This document shows positions 1 through 6,757 of a stretch of DNA of 7,331 nt, piece by piece (position 1 is the stretch's first letter; each line of letters opens with the position of its first letter). Below the pieces are notes generated by a model, which saw only the letters and a program-made list of their open reading frames with translations, did not search any database and was not told the origin of the DNA. Origin of the DNA: Steroidobacteraceae bacterium (GTDB taxonomy: Bacteria > Pseudomonadota > Gammaproteobacteria > Steroidobacterales > Steroidobacteraceae); assembly GCA_021325695.1 (NCBI GenBank), contig JAJTCR010000186.1:1-7331 (forward strand), given 5' to 3'. The position numbers and the translations under genes were made by a program.

Positions 1-165
1 CGCCTTGGACACCGACCGTGGCGGCGCCGTCGTGGGAGCTACGGTGGTCGACGGTGCCGCCGGGGCCGCAGGTGCCGGGTCTGTTGGCGACGTCGACGTG
101 CAGGCGCCCGCGAAGCAGCACACGACCAGCGCCAGCCCCCGCACGCGCTCCAGACTGCCGGTCAT
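1..165 (-). CDS. Putative lipoprotein, N-terminal 55 residues (cut by window edge)
   Basis: Open frame running off the left edge; only the first 55 codons are visible. The ATG overlaps the stop of the PfkB kinase gene (ATGA), and a GAGGAG ribosome-binding-like stretch lies about 11 bases upstream inside that gene, so translational coupling is likely. The N-terminus has charged residues (E6, R7, R9), a hydrophobic core at residues 10-21 and a lipobox-like AGAC with Cys22, typical of a signal peptidase II substrate although the -3 residue is Ala rather than Leu. After Cys22 comes a low-complexity linker rich in Pro, Ala and Thr (residues 23-49), as is common between a lipid anchor and a globular domain. 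Threonine rather than aspartate follows the cysteine, which in Gram-negatives would fit outer-membrane sorting. The mature domain is outside the window, so I assign no function. By position it belongs to the transporter/kinase operon. Confidence 0.72.
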   Translation of the reverse strand, partial: MTGSLERVRGLALVVCCFAGACTSTSPTDPAPAAPAAPSTTVAPTTAPPRSVSKA

Positions 166-1061
166 GCGGCGAACCGCTCCTCGAGCAGGGCCAGCACGTC
201 ATCCGTCGTGCCGCGCACGGGACCTTCGGCTTCGAGCTTGAGGGTCGTGACCGCGGCCGCCCAGCGCGTGGCGTCCGCGGGATCCGCGAGCAGGCGGCGC
301 GACGTATAGGAACCGACGCAGGTATCACCCCGGCCGCTGCGGCCGCGCAGCGGTTGCGGCAGGAACGGCACTTCGTGATACCGGCCGTCGGCGAGCACGA
401 GCAACCCGTCGCGGTGCGTCAGCACGATCTCGCGCGGCCCGTACGCGGCCAGTGCGGCGGCCGCGGCGCGGAGGTCCGTCCGCCCGGTCAGGAACTCGGC
501 CTCGACGGCGTCGCTCTTGAGCACGTCGACCAGTCCGAGCACCTCGGCCTGCTCGGGCCAGGCCTCGTACTTGAGCCGCCCCTCGCCGGTCACGACGCGC
601 ACGTATCCCTGCACGTCGAGCGCGAGGATTTCGGCACGCTCGCGCAGCATGCGCAGCACGGCGAGCGGCACCTCGCCGCGCACCGATGCGCTCACCAGGA
701 ACGCACGCGCCCGCAGCCCGTCGACGTGATCGAGCCCGATCGGGTCGGCGACGGCGGCCACGGTCAGGATCCGTTCGTCGACGTTGGACGTCGGATACTC
801 GAGACGCATCAGCGTGGAACTGGGCGATATGTGCGCGAACACCCGGACGCCACGCTGGCGCAACGGTTCGACGACGTGTGCATCTTCCGCGGCGAGCCGC
901 GTCACCGCGCCAACGCGAATGCCGGCGAGGCTTGCCGCGTGCGCGGCGTAGCTGTACCCGCCGCCGTCGACCTGGCGCGTGCCGGCCTGGGTGACGATGG
1001 TGTCCTTGGTGTAGTTGCCGACCGTGACCAGGTCGAACGAGCTTTCGCCGTTGCCGAGCAT
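162..1061 (-). CDS. PfkB/ribokinase-family carbohydrate kinase, substrate unknown
   Basis: 299-residue cytoplasmic kinase of the PfkB (ribokinase) family, which uses ATP to phosphorylate a hydroxyl of a sugar, polyol or nucleoside. Visible: an N-terminal strand (FDLVTVGNYTKDTIV, residues 9-23), the glycine-rich substrate-side segment around residues 33-47 (DGGGYSYAAHAASLAG), a central LKSDAVEAEFLTG segment (181-193) matching the usual 'N/D..E...LTG' region, and the C-terminal signature GRSGRGDTCVGSY (240-252). The family's GAGD appears here as GRGD (243-246), with Asp246 as the expected catalytic base. The start is supported by GAGAGG 5 bases upstream of the ATG. The gap to the transporter stop is 9 bases, and the gene overlaps the lipoprotein by ATGA. 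The inositol setting suggests IolC (5-dehydro-2-deoxygluconokinase), but IolC proteins normally carry GAGDS(F/Y), so I do not assign that name. A myo-inositol kinase or another polyol/sugar kinase is equally possible. Confidence 0.88.
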   Translation of the reverse strand: MLGNGESSFDLVTVGNYTKDTIVTQAGTRQVDGGGYSYAAHAASLAGIRVGAVTRLAAEDAHVVEPLRQRGVRVFAHISPSSTLMRLEYPTSNVDERILTVAAVADPIGLDHVDGLRARAFLVSASVRGEVPLAVLRMLRERAEILALDVQGYVRVVTGEGRLKYEAWPEQAEVLGLVDVLKSDAVEAEFLTGRTDLRAAAAALAAYGPREIVLTHRDGLLVLADGRYHEVPFLPQPLRGRSGRGDTCVGSYTSRRLLADPADATRWAAAVTTLKLEAEGPVRGTTDDVLALLEERFAA

Positions 1062-1070
1062 CGGATCCTC

Positions 1071-2420
1071 TCAATCGCGCAGCCGGACGCGCCAGAGCGT
1101 CGCGACCAGCAGCATGGATACCACCGACGAGCCGATCCAGAGCGTGCTCGCCGGGCCGAAATCGTAGTGCCGGACGCCGTCGACGACCGTCATGCCACGC
1201 TCGATCAGGTAGCCGCTCACGTGCTCCTGCAGCGCTGCGCCGATGTAGCTGAAGATGCCGACGACGCCCATCACCGCCCCCGCGACGCGCTTGGGCGCGA
1301 TGTCGACCGCGAACAGGCCGCCGAGCGAGGTGACGAGACCGTTGAGACCGACACCGTAGAGGATGAACGCGAGCGTGAGCGAAGCCGCGTCGCGCGGCCC
1401 GTAGAACACGAGCAGCAGCCCTGCGAGCTCGCACAGCGCGAACAACAGGTTGGCCGGCGGCCGGCGCGCGTCGAACACCTTGTCGGAGACGAAACCAAAG
1501 GCCAGGCAGCCGACGATGCCGGCGAGCGTGCTCGCCATCAGGAAGCTGCCGGCCTCGACCAGCGAGTAGCCGCGGGCTTCCTGCAGGTACAGCACGCCCC
1601 AGCTGTTGATCGCGTAACGTGTCACGTACATCAGCGCACTCGACAGCGCGAGCACCCAGATCGCCGGGATGCGCAACACGCCGATCTGCTGCCGCAGGAC
1701 CCCCGACGGCGCCTGCGCGGCGGCACGGGAGCCTGCCCAGTGATCGTTGCGCCAGTCGGCCACGGTCGGCAGGCCGAGCGTGCGCGGACGGTCGCGCATG
1801 AGCCAGTAGATGCCGCCGGCCACGGCGACGCAGGTGAGCCCGGGGAACCAGAAGCCGGCACGCCACCCGAACGCGGCGACGACGGCGCCGACCACGACGA
1901 ACGTGAGTCCTTCGCCGATGGAGTGCGCCGTGCTCCAGATGCCGTAGAACCGGCCGCGCTCACGGTTGCCGAACCACTGCGCGAGCGCCACCACGCCGGA
2001 CGGCGCGCCGAACCCCTGGAACCAGCCGTTGAGCGCCCACAGCGTGACCGAGAGCCACAGCAGCGTCGAGAACCCCATCGCGACGTTGATGCAGGCGGAG
2101 ACGAGCACGCCGAACGCAAAGAAGACGCGCACGTTCGCGTGGTCGGCGAGGAAGCCGTTGACGAGCTTGCCCGCGGCGTACGTATAGAACAGCGCGGACC
2201 CGATCAGCCCCAGTTCGGTGGGCGTGAATATCCCCTCGTCGATCAGCGGCTTCTTGACCATCGACAGCGCGAGCCGGCACGTGTAGACGAGCCCGTACCC
2301 GAGCGTGATCGCGACGAGGATCCGCAGGCGCGTGCTCCGGAACAGGCGGTCGACCTGCTCGCGGTCCGCAATCAGCGGCTGGTCGGGTCCCGACGCGAAG
2401 ATGCGCAACAATCCGTTCAT
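1071..2420 (-). CDS. OPA-family MFS transporter (GlpT/UhpT/UhpC-like), likely organophosphate:phosphate antiporter
   Basis: 449-residue inner-membrane protein with the hydrophobic pattern of a 12-helix major facilitator. It resembles the organophosphate:phosphate antiporter (OPA) family: the N-terminal lead-in DQPLIADREQVDRLFR (13-28) is UhpC-like, followed by YTCRLALSMVKKPL (46-59), GWFQGFGAPSG (132-142), RERGRFYGIWSTAHSIGEG (153-171) and RDRPRTLGLPTVADWRND (209-226), the domain linker typical of GlpT/UhpC. The two arginines that hold phosphate in GlpT (Arg45 and Arg269) appear to be kept here as Arg49 and Arg268 (YVTRYAINSWG, 264-274). A phosphorylated solute is therefore the expected cargo; UhpC-like sensing is the alternative, but no UhpAB partner is in the window. 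First gene of the left operon, read from the divergent promoter shared with the phytase. That context points to an inositol phosphate, glycerophosphate or related ester, which is inference. The ribosome-binding site is weak; the start is supported by alignment of the N-terminal lead-in. Confidence 0.9.
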   Translation of the reverse strand: MNGLLRIFASGPDQPLIADREQVDRLFRSTRLRILVAITLGYGLVYTCRLALSMVKKPLIDEGIFTPTELGLIGSALFYTYAAGKLVNGFLADHANVRVFFAFGVLVSACINVAMGFSTLLWLSVTLWALNGWFQGFGAPSGVVALAQWFGNRERGRFYGIWSTAHSIGEGLTFVVVGAVVAAFGWRAGFWFPGLTCVAVAGGIYWLMRDRPRTLGLPTVADWRNDHWAGSRAAAQAPSGVLRQQIGVLRIPAIWVLALSSALMYVTRYAINSWGVLYLQEARGYSLVEAGSFLMASTLAGIVGCLAFGFVSDKVFDARRPPANLLFALCELAGLLLVFYGPRDAASLTLAFILYGVGLNGLVTSLGGLFAVDIAPKRVAGAVMGVVGIFSYIGAALQEHVSGYLIERGMTVVDGVRHYDFGPASTLWIGSSVVSMLLVATLWRVRLRD

Positions 2421-2468
2421 CGAAGCTCGGTCAACTGCGCGCGTCGGGTCACCGGGGTTTCCGGAATT

Positions 2469-2497
2469 TTGATTCTAAATTCTCTATCAAATAGAAT
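2469..2497 (+). promoter_or_regulatory. Sigma70-like promoter for the phytase gene
   Basis: TTGATT (2469-2474) and TAGAAT (2492-2497) are separated by exactly 17 bases, matching the -35 (4 of 6) and -10 (5 of 6) consensus. Transcription would start near 2504, giving a leader of about 40 bases before the phytase ATG at 2546. Predicted by eye only. Confidence 0.55.
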
Positions 2498-2501
2498 TCA
2501 A
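2472..2501 (-). promoter_or_regulatory. Sigma70-like promoter for the transporter/kinase/lipoprotein operon
   Basis: On the minus strand TTGAAT (2501-2496) and TAGAAT (2477-2472) are separated by 18 bases. The element overlaps the plus-strand promoter almost completely, so the two polymerases would compete or be controlled together. Predicted by eye; the 18-base spacing is slightly longer than ideal. Confidence 0.45.
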
Positions 2502-2508
2502 GTTCTAT
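2491..2508. promoter_or_regulatory. Candidate operator: inverted repeat ATAGAA-N6-TTCTAT
   Basis: A perfect 6-base inverted repeat with a 6-base spacer (ATAGAATTCAAGTTCTAT). It covers the -10 element of the phytase promoter and the -35 element of the opposite promoter, which is where a repressor controlling both would sit. A second, imperfect dyad (AATTCT.TAT / ATAGAATT, 2479-2498) overlaps it, and TCTATC(A/G)A occurs at 2483-2490 and 2504-2511, 21 bases apart (about two helical turns). The binding protein is not in the window. Confidence 0.45.
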
Positions 2509-2545
2509 CGACTGCAATGTCCGGTCGCGGTGGGGAAACACTGTC

Positions 2546-4492
2546 ATGGCTCGAAGCAAGCTCATCGTTGCGCTCCTCGGGACCGCCTGGCTGGCATCGT
2601 CGCACGCCGCACCGGACAGCGCCGGCGCGAGCGCCGACCGCGACGTCGCGGTCGCGCCGCGCCTGCAGACGAGCCCGGGTGTCGAGGACGCCGCGAACGA
2701 CGTCGGGTTCTGGCTGCATCCCTCCGCCCCGGAACGCAGCCTCGTGCTCGGCGCCGGCGGCAGCGCCGGGCTCGAGGTGTTCGGACTGGACGGGCGGCCC
2801 CGCCAGCGCATCGCCGACATCCAGGCTCCGTTACCGGCTCCGCCGGTCGACGTCGCAGCCGAGATGACGGGACTCTGCAGCTATCGCAGCCCGATCACGG
2901 GTCGCCTCTACCTGCTCACCGCCACCGACGATGGCGACGTCGTGCAGTGGGAGGTCGCGACCCGGGGCGAGTCATTCGCGGTCCGCGCGATCCGGCGACT
3001 GCCCTTCGGTCGCGGTGCCGGCGCCTGTGTCGCCGACGACGCGAGCCAGGCGCTGTTCGTCGCGGTCGAGACGACGGGACTCTGGCGCGTGGCCGCGGAG
3101 CCCGAGTCCGACGCGGCGCCCCGTCAACTCGACGCACTGGCCCCGTTCGGCGCGCTCGACGAGGAAGTGAAAGGGCTGGCGTTGTACCGGGCGGACGCAG
3201 ACACCGCCTACCTGGTCACGGCCGACGTGGGCGCCGAAAAGCTGCGCGTGTACGACCTCGAGGGCGCGCGGCTCGGTCGCGTCGCGCTGGCGGCTGCCGG
3301 AGACATTCCAACGGTGGTCGAGACCGAGGCGTTCGACCTCGTCTCCGGCTCGCTGCCCGGGTTCGCGGGCGGCGCACTGCTCGTGGCGGACGAGGACAAC
3401 GGCAACGCCTATGCGAATTACAAGCTCGCCGCGTGGAGCGACCTCGCGACCAGGCTCGACCTGGCGCAGCGCACGACGGCGCCCGACAACGCCGTGACGC
3501 CGCCGCGCGCCGTGACGATCGAATCGGCTGCCGAGACCGAACCGGTGACCACGTACGGCGACGCCGCGGACGATCCCGCGATCTGGGTCCACCCGACCGA
3601 TCCGGCGCAGAGCCTCGTGATCGGCGCCAACAAGAAGCTCGGGCTCGAGGTCTACGACCTGACGGGTCGCCGCCTGCAGACCCTGCCCGACGGCCGCATG
3701 AACAACGTCGACGTCCGCAACGCGTTCCCGTTCGCGCGGGGGCGCGCGCCGATCGTCGCCGCGAGCAACCGCACCACCAAGACGATCGCCCTGTACCGGA
3801 TCGACGTCGCGACGCGAAGGCTCGAGCCCGTCGACGTCGAGGCGGCGCAGACCGGCCTGCGCGACCCGTACGGGCTCTGCCTGTATCACAGCGCACGAGA
3901 CGGCCGCTTCTACGTCTTCGTCAACGATGCCGACACCGGGCTGATGCGACAGTGGCGACTCGACGAACGACGCGGCAAGGTGCGCGCGACGGCCGTCCGG
4001 GACGTGCAGGTCGGTTCGCAGGCCGAAGGTTGCGTCGCCGACGACGAACTCGGGCACCTCTATGTCGGTGAGGAAGACACGGGGCTCTGGAAATACGCAG
4101 CCGACCCGCGGGGCGGCACGGCGCGCAAGGCCGTCGACCGCACCGAGGGTGGGCACCTCACGCCGGACGTCGAAGGCATGTCGCTGTGGATCGGCGCCGC
4201 GGGCAGGGGTTACCTCGTCGTCTCGAACCAGGGCGAGGACAACTACGCCGTGTACCGTCGCGAAGGCGACAACGCGTTCGTCGGCAAGTTCCACGTCGTC
4301 GCCGACGACGAGCGCGGCGTCGACGGCGCCTCCGAGACCGACGGGCTCGACGTCGTGAGCGCGCCGCTGGGCGAAAATTTCCCGCGCGGCCTGCTGGTCG
4401 TGCAGGACGGTCGCAACCTGACGCCGTCGGCCACGCAGAACTTCAAGCTCGTCTCGTGGGACGCGATCGCGCGCGCCCTGGGGCTCGACTGA
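2546..4492 (+). CDS. phy: Secreted two-domain beta-propeller phytase (3-phytase)
   Basis: 648-residue exported enzyme that removes phosphates from phytate (myo-inositol hexakisphosphate) in a calcium-dependent way. Residues 1-22 form a signal peptide (hydrophobic core 6-16, SHA/AP cleavage site near residue 21). The C-terminal domain (about 335-648) is a complete beta-propeller phytase: DDPAIWVHP (342-350), MNNVDVR (385-391), YHSARDGRFY (447-456), EGCVADDE (494-501), EEDTGLWKY (509-517), HLTPDVEG (537-544), ETDGLD (597-602), VVQDGRN (618-624) and QNFKLVSW (631-638), which hold the acidic calcium and phosphate ligands. The N-terminal domain (about 36-309) is a diverged copy lacking several of these acids and roughly one blade. 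Single-domain phytases of this class are near 380 residues, so this is the double-domain form. GGTGGGG lies about 10 bases upstream of the ATG. It stands alone on its strand, diverges from the transporter operon and converges on phoD with 4 bases between stops. Identity is secure; activity is inferred. Confidence 0.95.
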   Translation: MARSKLIVALLGTAWLASSHAAPDSAGASADRDVAVAPRLQTSPGVEDAANDVGFWLHPSAPERSLVLGAGGSAGLEVFGLDGRPRQRIADIQAPLPAPPVDVAAEMTGLCSYRSPITGRLYLLTATDDGDVVQWEVATRGESFAVRAIRRLPFGRGAGACVADDASQALFVAVETTGLWRVAAEPESDAAPRQLDALAPFGALDEEVKGLALYRADADTAYLVTADVGAEKLRVYDLEGARLGRVALAAAGDIPTVVETEAFDLVSGSLPGFAGGALLVADEDNGNAYANYKLAAWSDLATRLDLAQRTTAPDNAVTPPRAVTIESAAETEPVTTYGDAADDPAIWVHPTDPAQSLVIGANKKLGLEVYDLTGRRLQTLPDGRMNNVDVRNAFPFARGRAPIVAASNRTTKTIALYRIDVATRRLEPVDVEAAQTGLRDPYGLCLYHSARDGRFYVFVNDADTGLMRQWRLDERRGKVRATAVRDVQVGSQAEGCVADDELGHLYVGEEDTGLWKYAADPRGGTARKAVDRTEGGHLTPDVEGMSLWIGAAGRGYLVVSNQGEDNYAVYRREGDNAFVGKFHVVADDERGVDGASETDGLDVVSAPLGENFPRGLLVVQDGRNLTPSATQNFKLVSWDAIARALGLD

Positions 4493-4496
4493 GCCG

Positions 4497-5867
4497 TCAG
4501 GTCGAGGCGGTCTTTTCGCGGTACGTCGAGCGGCCGTTGACTAGTTCGCCGGCCGTCAATCGCAACGGACTCCAGATCGCATCCCCACGCTCGTCCCGCA
4601 GCGTAAAGGTCACCGCGGGCTCGGGTTCCGAATCGAAGTCGAGCACGCCGAAGTTCGTGCCACGGGCGAACACCGGCCGCACGCGGTGCTCGGGCTTGAG
4701 GTCCATCCAGGTGGCCGTCGGCAGCTGCGCGAGCGGTGAGCTCACGAGATCGTAGAAGTCGTAGCCGCCCCGCTCCGACCACGGAATGCAGTTGAGTTCG
4801 CCGGCGTGCGTGTCGCCCGAGATCAGCACGACGCCGCCGATGCGTTCGTCGCGGACGAAGTCGAAGAGCTCGTTGCGCTCGTGCAGGAAGGCCGCCCAGG
4901 TGTCGCCTTGCGGACCGTCGCCGCTCGACCAACCACTGCCGGAGACGAGCAGCTTGAGCGGCGCGCGACTCGCGCGCAGTTCCTCGCGCAGCCAGCGCTT
5001 CTGGCCGGCCCCGAGCATGGTCTTGGCCGGCCCGTCGGCAGCGAGGTTCGGGTCGCGGTGGTAACGCCCGTCGAGGAAGAAGAAGTCCACGCCGCCGTAC
5101 CCGTAGCGGAAGTACACACCGGGTGCGTCCTCGCGCCCGTACGCCGGGTTGGCCCAGTAACGCCGGAACACCTGCAGCGACGCCGCGCGCATCGGGTTGG
5201 TGCGATCGCTGTTGTTGAGCCCGAAGTCGTGGTCGTCCCAGGTCGCGAGCTGCGGCACGCTCGCGAGCAGTGGTTCGAGCGACGCGACGTTCCGCTGCCG
5301 GCGATACTCCTCGGCCAGCACCGCAGCGTCGAGCGTGTCGCCGTACACGTGGTCGCCGAGCCAGAAGAAGAGGTCCGGCTCGGCACGCGCCACGGCGCCG
5401 AAGATGCGCTGCTCGACGTCGACCTGCACGCGCGAGCACGAGCCGAACACGACGCGGAATGGGCGGGCCACGGCGGGAGCCGTGCGCGTGACGAACGGCA
5501 TGCGCCGGTAACGGTCGACCTCGCCGTCCACGCGCAGGCGATACCAGTAGCGGGTGTCCGGCTCGAGTCCCGTAGCCTCGATTCGCACCGTGCAGTCATC
5601 CTCGGCGCGTGAGACGACCGGCGGTGTCGTGCGCAGGTCGGCGAGGTCCGGACGCGTCCCGTACTCGAGCGTGACGGATTGCGGACCGGCCGTGCGGCCC
5701 CAGAGCGTGATGGACCGCGGCGTGACCGCTCCGACCATCGGGCCCTGCATCAGCCTCGGGTAGCCGGCCGCGGCGCTCACGGCCCACGGGCCGATCACCG
5801 GCAAGGCCAGGGCCGTCTGCAACAGGCGCCGCCGCAGGCGGCTCGTGACCACCCACCCGCCGCTCAC
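4497..5867 (-). CDS. phoD: PhoD-family alkaline phosphatase/phosphodiesterase, exported
   Basis: 456 residues from the GTG chosen here. PhoD enzymes are Fe/Ca-dependent phosphomonoesterases and phosphodiesterases exported by the Tat system. The N-terminus has a twin-arginine-like SRLRRRLLQ (9-17), a hydrophobic core and a possible SAAA cleavage site (31-34). A PhoD N-terminal beta domain (about 40-128) precedes the metallophosphatase domain with FGSCSRVQ (141-148; Cys144 metal ligand), WLGDHVYGD (169-177; Asp172, Tyr175), ATWDDHDFGLNNSD (208-221), FFLDGRYHRD (263-272) and LISGDTHAGELN (348-359; Asp352, His354). The start was chosen because its GTG overlaps the iolE stop (GTGA), as iolE does with iolD; a GTG five codons further in is also possible and keeps the Tat motif. 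Sitting in an iol operon opposite a phytase, it may release phosphate from inositol phosphates or from diesters such as glycerophosphoinositol. The substrate is inference. Confidence 0.9.
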   Translation of the reverse strand: MSGGWVVTSRLRRRLLQTALALPVIGPWAVSAAAGYPRLMQGPMVGAVTPRSITLWGRTAGPQSVTLEYGTRPDLADLRTTPPVVSRAEDDCTVRIEATGLEPDTRYWYRLRVDGEVDRYRRMPFVTRTAPAVARPFRVVFGSCSRVQVDVEQRIFGAVARAEPDLFFWLGDHVYGDTLDAAVLAEEYRRQRNVASLEPLLASVPQLATWDDHDFGLNNSDRTNPMRAASLQVFRRYWANPAYGREDAPGVYFRYGYGGVDFFFLDGRYHRDPNLAADGPAKTMLGAGQKRWLREELRASRAPLKLLVSGSGWSSGDGPQGDTWAAFLHERNELFDFVRDERIGGVVLISGDTHAGELNCIPWSERGGYDFYDLVSSPLAQLPTATWMDLKPEHRVRPVFARGTNFGVLDFDSEPEPAVTFTLRDERGDAIWSPLRLTAGELVNGRSTYREKTAST

Positions 5868-6757
5868 GCGAAGCACCGCGCAGCCACTGCCGCCAGGTGT
5901 CGATGACCGAGCGACGCATAGGTCATCGGATGCGCGACCGCGGGATCCTGTTCCGCTTCCACGACGAGCCAGCCCCGATAACCGGCCGCCGCGAGCGGCG
6001 CGAGCACGGCGTCGTAGTCGACCGAGCCGTCGCCGGGCACGGTGAAGACGCCTTCGAGCACTGCGTCGAGAAAGCTGGTGTCGCGATTGCGGACGTCGGC
6101 GAGCACGTCGGGCCGCACGTCCTTGCAGTGCACGTGGACCACGCGCCGCGCGTGGCGCGTCGCGACGTCGACCGGATCGCCGCCCGCGAACCGCAGGTGC
6201 CCGGTATCGAGCAGCAGTCCGACCGCCTCGCCGCTCGACTGCAGCAGGCGCTCGACGTCGTCCGTGCTCTGCACGACGGTTCCCATGTGATGGTGATAGG
6301 CGAGCCGCAGGCCGCGTCGCTGCATCAGTTCCGCGAGCCGCGTGAGCCGTTCGCCGAACAGTGGCCACCGGCCGGCCGGCATGTACGGTCGCCGCGACTG
6401 CCGCGCACGACGGTCACCGTGCGTGCACTGCGTCACCTCCGCCACCACGACGACGTCGCTGCCGAGCGCGGCGAGCAGTTCGAGGTGCGGCTGCATCGCC
6501 GCGAACTCCGCGTCCGCCTCGCGCTCGAGCAGTCGTGCGCTGTACCAGCCCGACACGAGCGCGAGGCCGTGCGGTTGCAGCGCCGCCCGCAGGGCGGCGG
6601 GATCGCGGGGGAACTTGTGGCCGAGTTCGACGCCGACATAACCCGCGGCACGCGCCTCGCGCAGGCACTGCTCGAGCGAGTTCTCCGCCCCGAGCGACGG
6701 CAGGTCGTCGTTGCTCCAGGTGAGCGGGTTGATGCCGAGTCGGATCGACGACGTCAC
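5864..6757 (-). CDS. iolE: Inosose dehydratase (2-keto-myo-inositol dehydratase)
   Basis: 297 residues, the usual IolE length. IolE is a cytoplasmic TIM-barrel metalloenzyme that dehydrates 2-keto-myo-inositol (scyllo-inosose) to the 3,5/4-trihydroxycyclohexane-1,2-dione acted on by IolD. Hallmarks seen: GINPLTWSNDDLPSLGAENS (8-27) at the N-terminus, VELGHKFPRD (43-52), YHHHMGTVVQ (154-163), LLLDTGHL (181-188), HVHCKDVR (208-215), FTVPGDGSVDY (238-248) and WLVVEAEQDPAV (263-274) near the end, with the His, Asp and Glu residues expected at the metal site of this fold. The start is a GTG whose last two bases form the iolD stop (GTGA), with GAGG about 8 bases upstream; starting further upstream would only add iolD antisense-frame sequence. 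It overlaps phoD the same way at its 3' end, so all three are probably one transcript. Confidence 0.95.
   Translation of the reverse strand: MTSSIRLGINPLTWSNDDLPSLGAENSLEQCLREARAAGYVGVELGHKFPRDPAALRAALQPHGLALVSGWYSARLLEREADAEFAAMQPHLELLAALGSDVVVVAEVTQCTHGDRRARQSRRPYMPAGRWPLFGERLTRLAELMQRRGLRLAYHHHMGTVVQSTDDVERLLQSSGEAVGLLLDTGHLRFAGGDPVDVATRHARRVVHVHCKDVRPDVLADVRNRDTSFLDAVLEGVFTVPGDGSVDYDAVLAPLAAAGYRGWLVVEAEQDPAVAHPMTYASLGHRHLAAVAARCFA

Larger units (their letters stand above)
2421..2545. promoter_or_regulatory. Divergent intergenic promoter region between transporter and phytase genes
   Basis: The only real intergenic gap in the window (125 bases). Its core, about 2465-2509, is strikingly AT-rich (roughly 22% GC by my count) in an otherwise very GC-rich region. 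It holds face-to-face promoter-like elements for both flanking genes, overlapping inverted repeats, and a perfect TTCCGGAA palindrome at 2459-2466. The two operons are thus likely controlled from one site. Confidence 0.8.

Noticed and set aside
162..1061. Naming the PfkB kinase iolC
   Set aside because: Only the neighbourhood supports it; the GRGDTC signature differs from the usual IolC GAGDS(F/Y), so the substrate was left open.
325..1866. 513-codon minus-strand frame across kinase and transporter
   Set aside because: Arg-rich frame-shifted reading of two real genes on the same strand; it crosses their boundary and carries no family motif.
18..2867. 949-codon open frame on the plus strand
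   Set aside because: It lies antisense to the lipoprotein start, the kinase and the transporter, all of which have clear family motifs. Its translation is Arg/Pro/Ala/His-rich low complexity with no domain, as expected of an open antisense frame at very high GC.
2972..4294. 440-codon open frame on the minus strand inside the phytase gene
   Set aside because: Antisense shadow of the phytase coding strand; no recognisable motifs, while the plus-strand phytase motifs span the whole stretch.
5868..6368. Upstream extension of the phoD frame giving a 623-residue protein
   Set aside because: The extra part is an out-of-frame reading of iolE. The Tat-like signal peptide must be N-terminal, so the start is at or just after the GTG at 5867.
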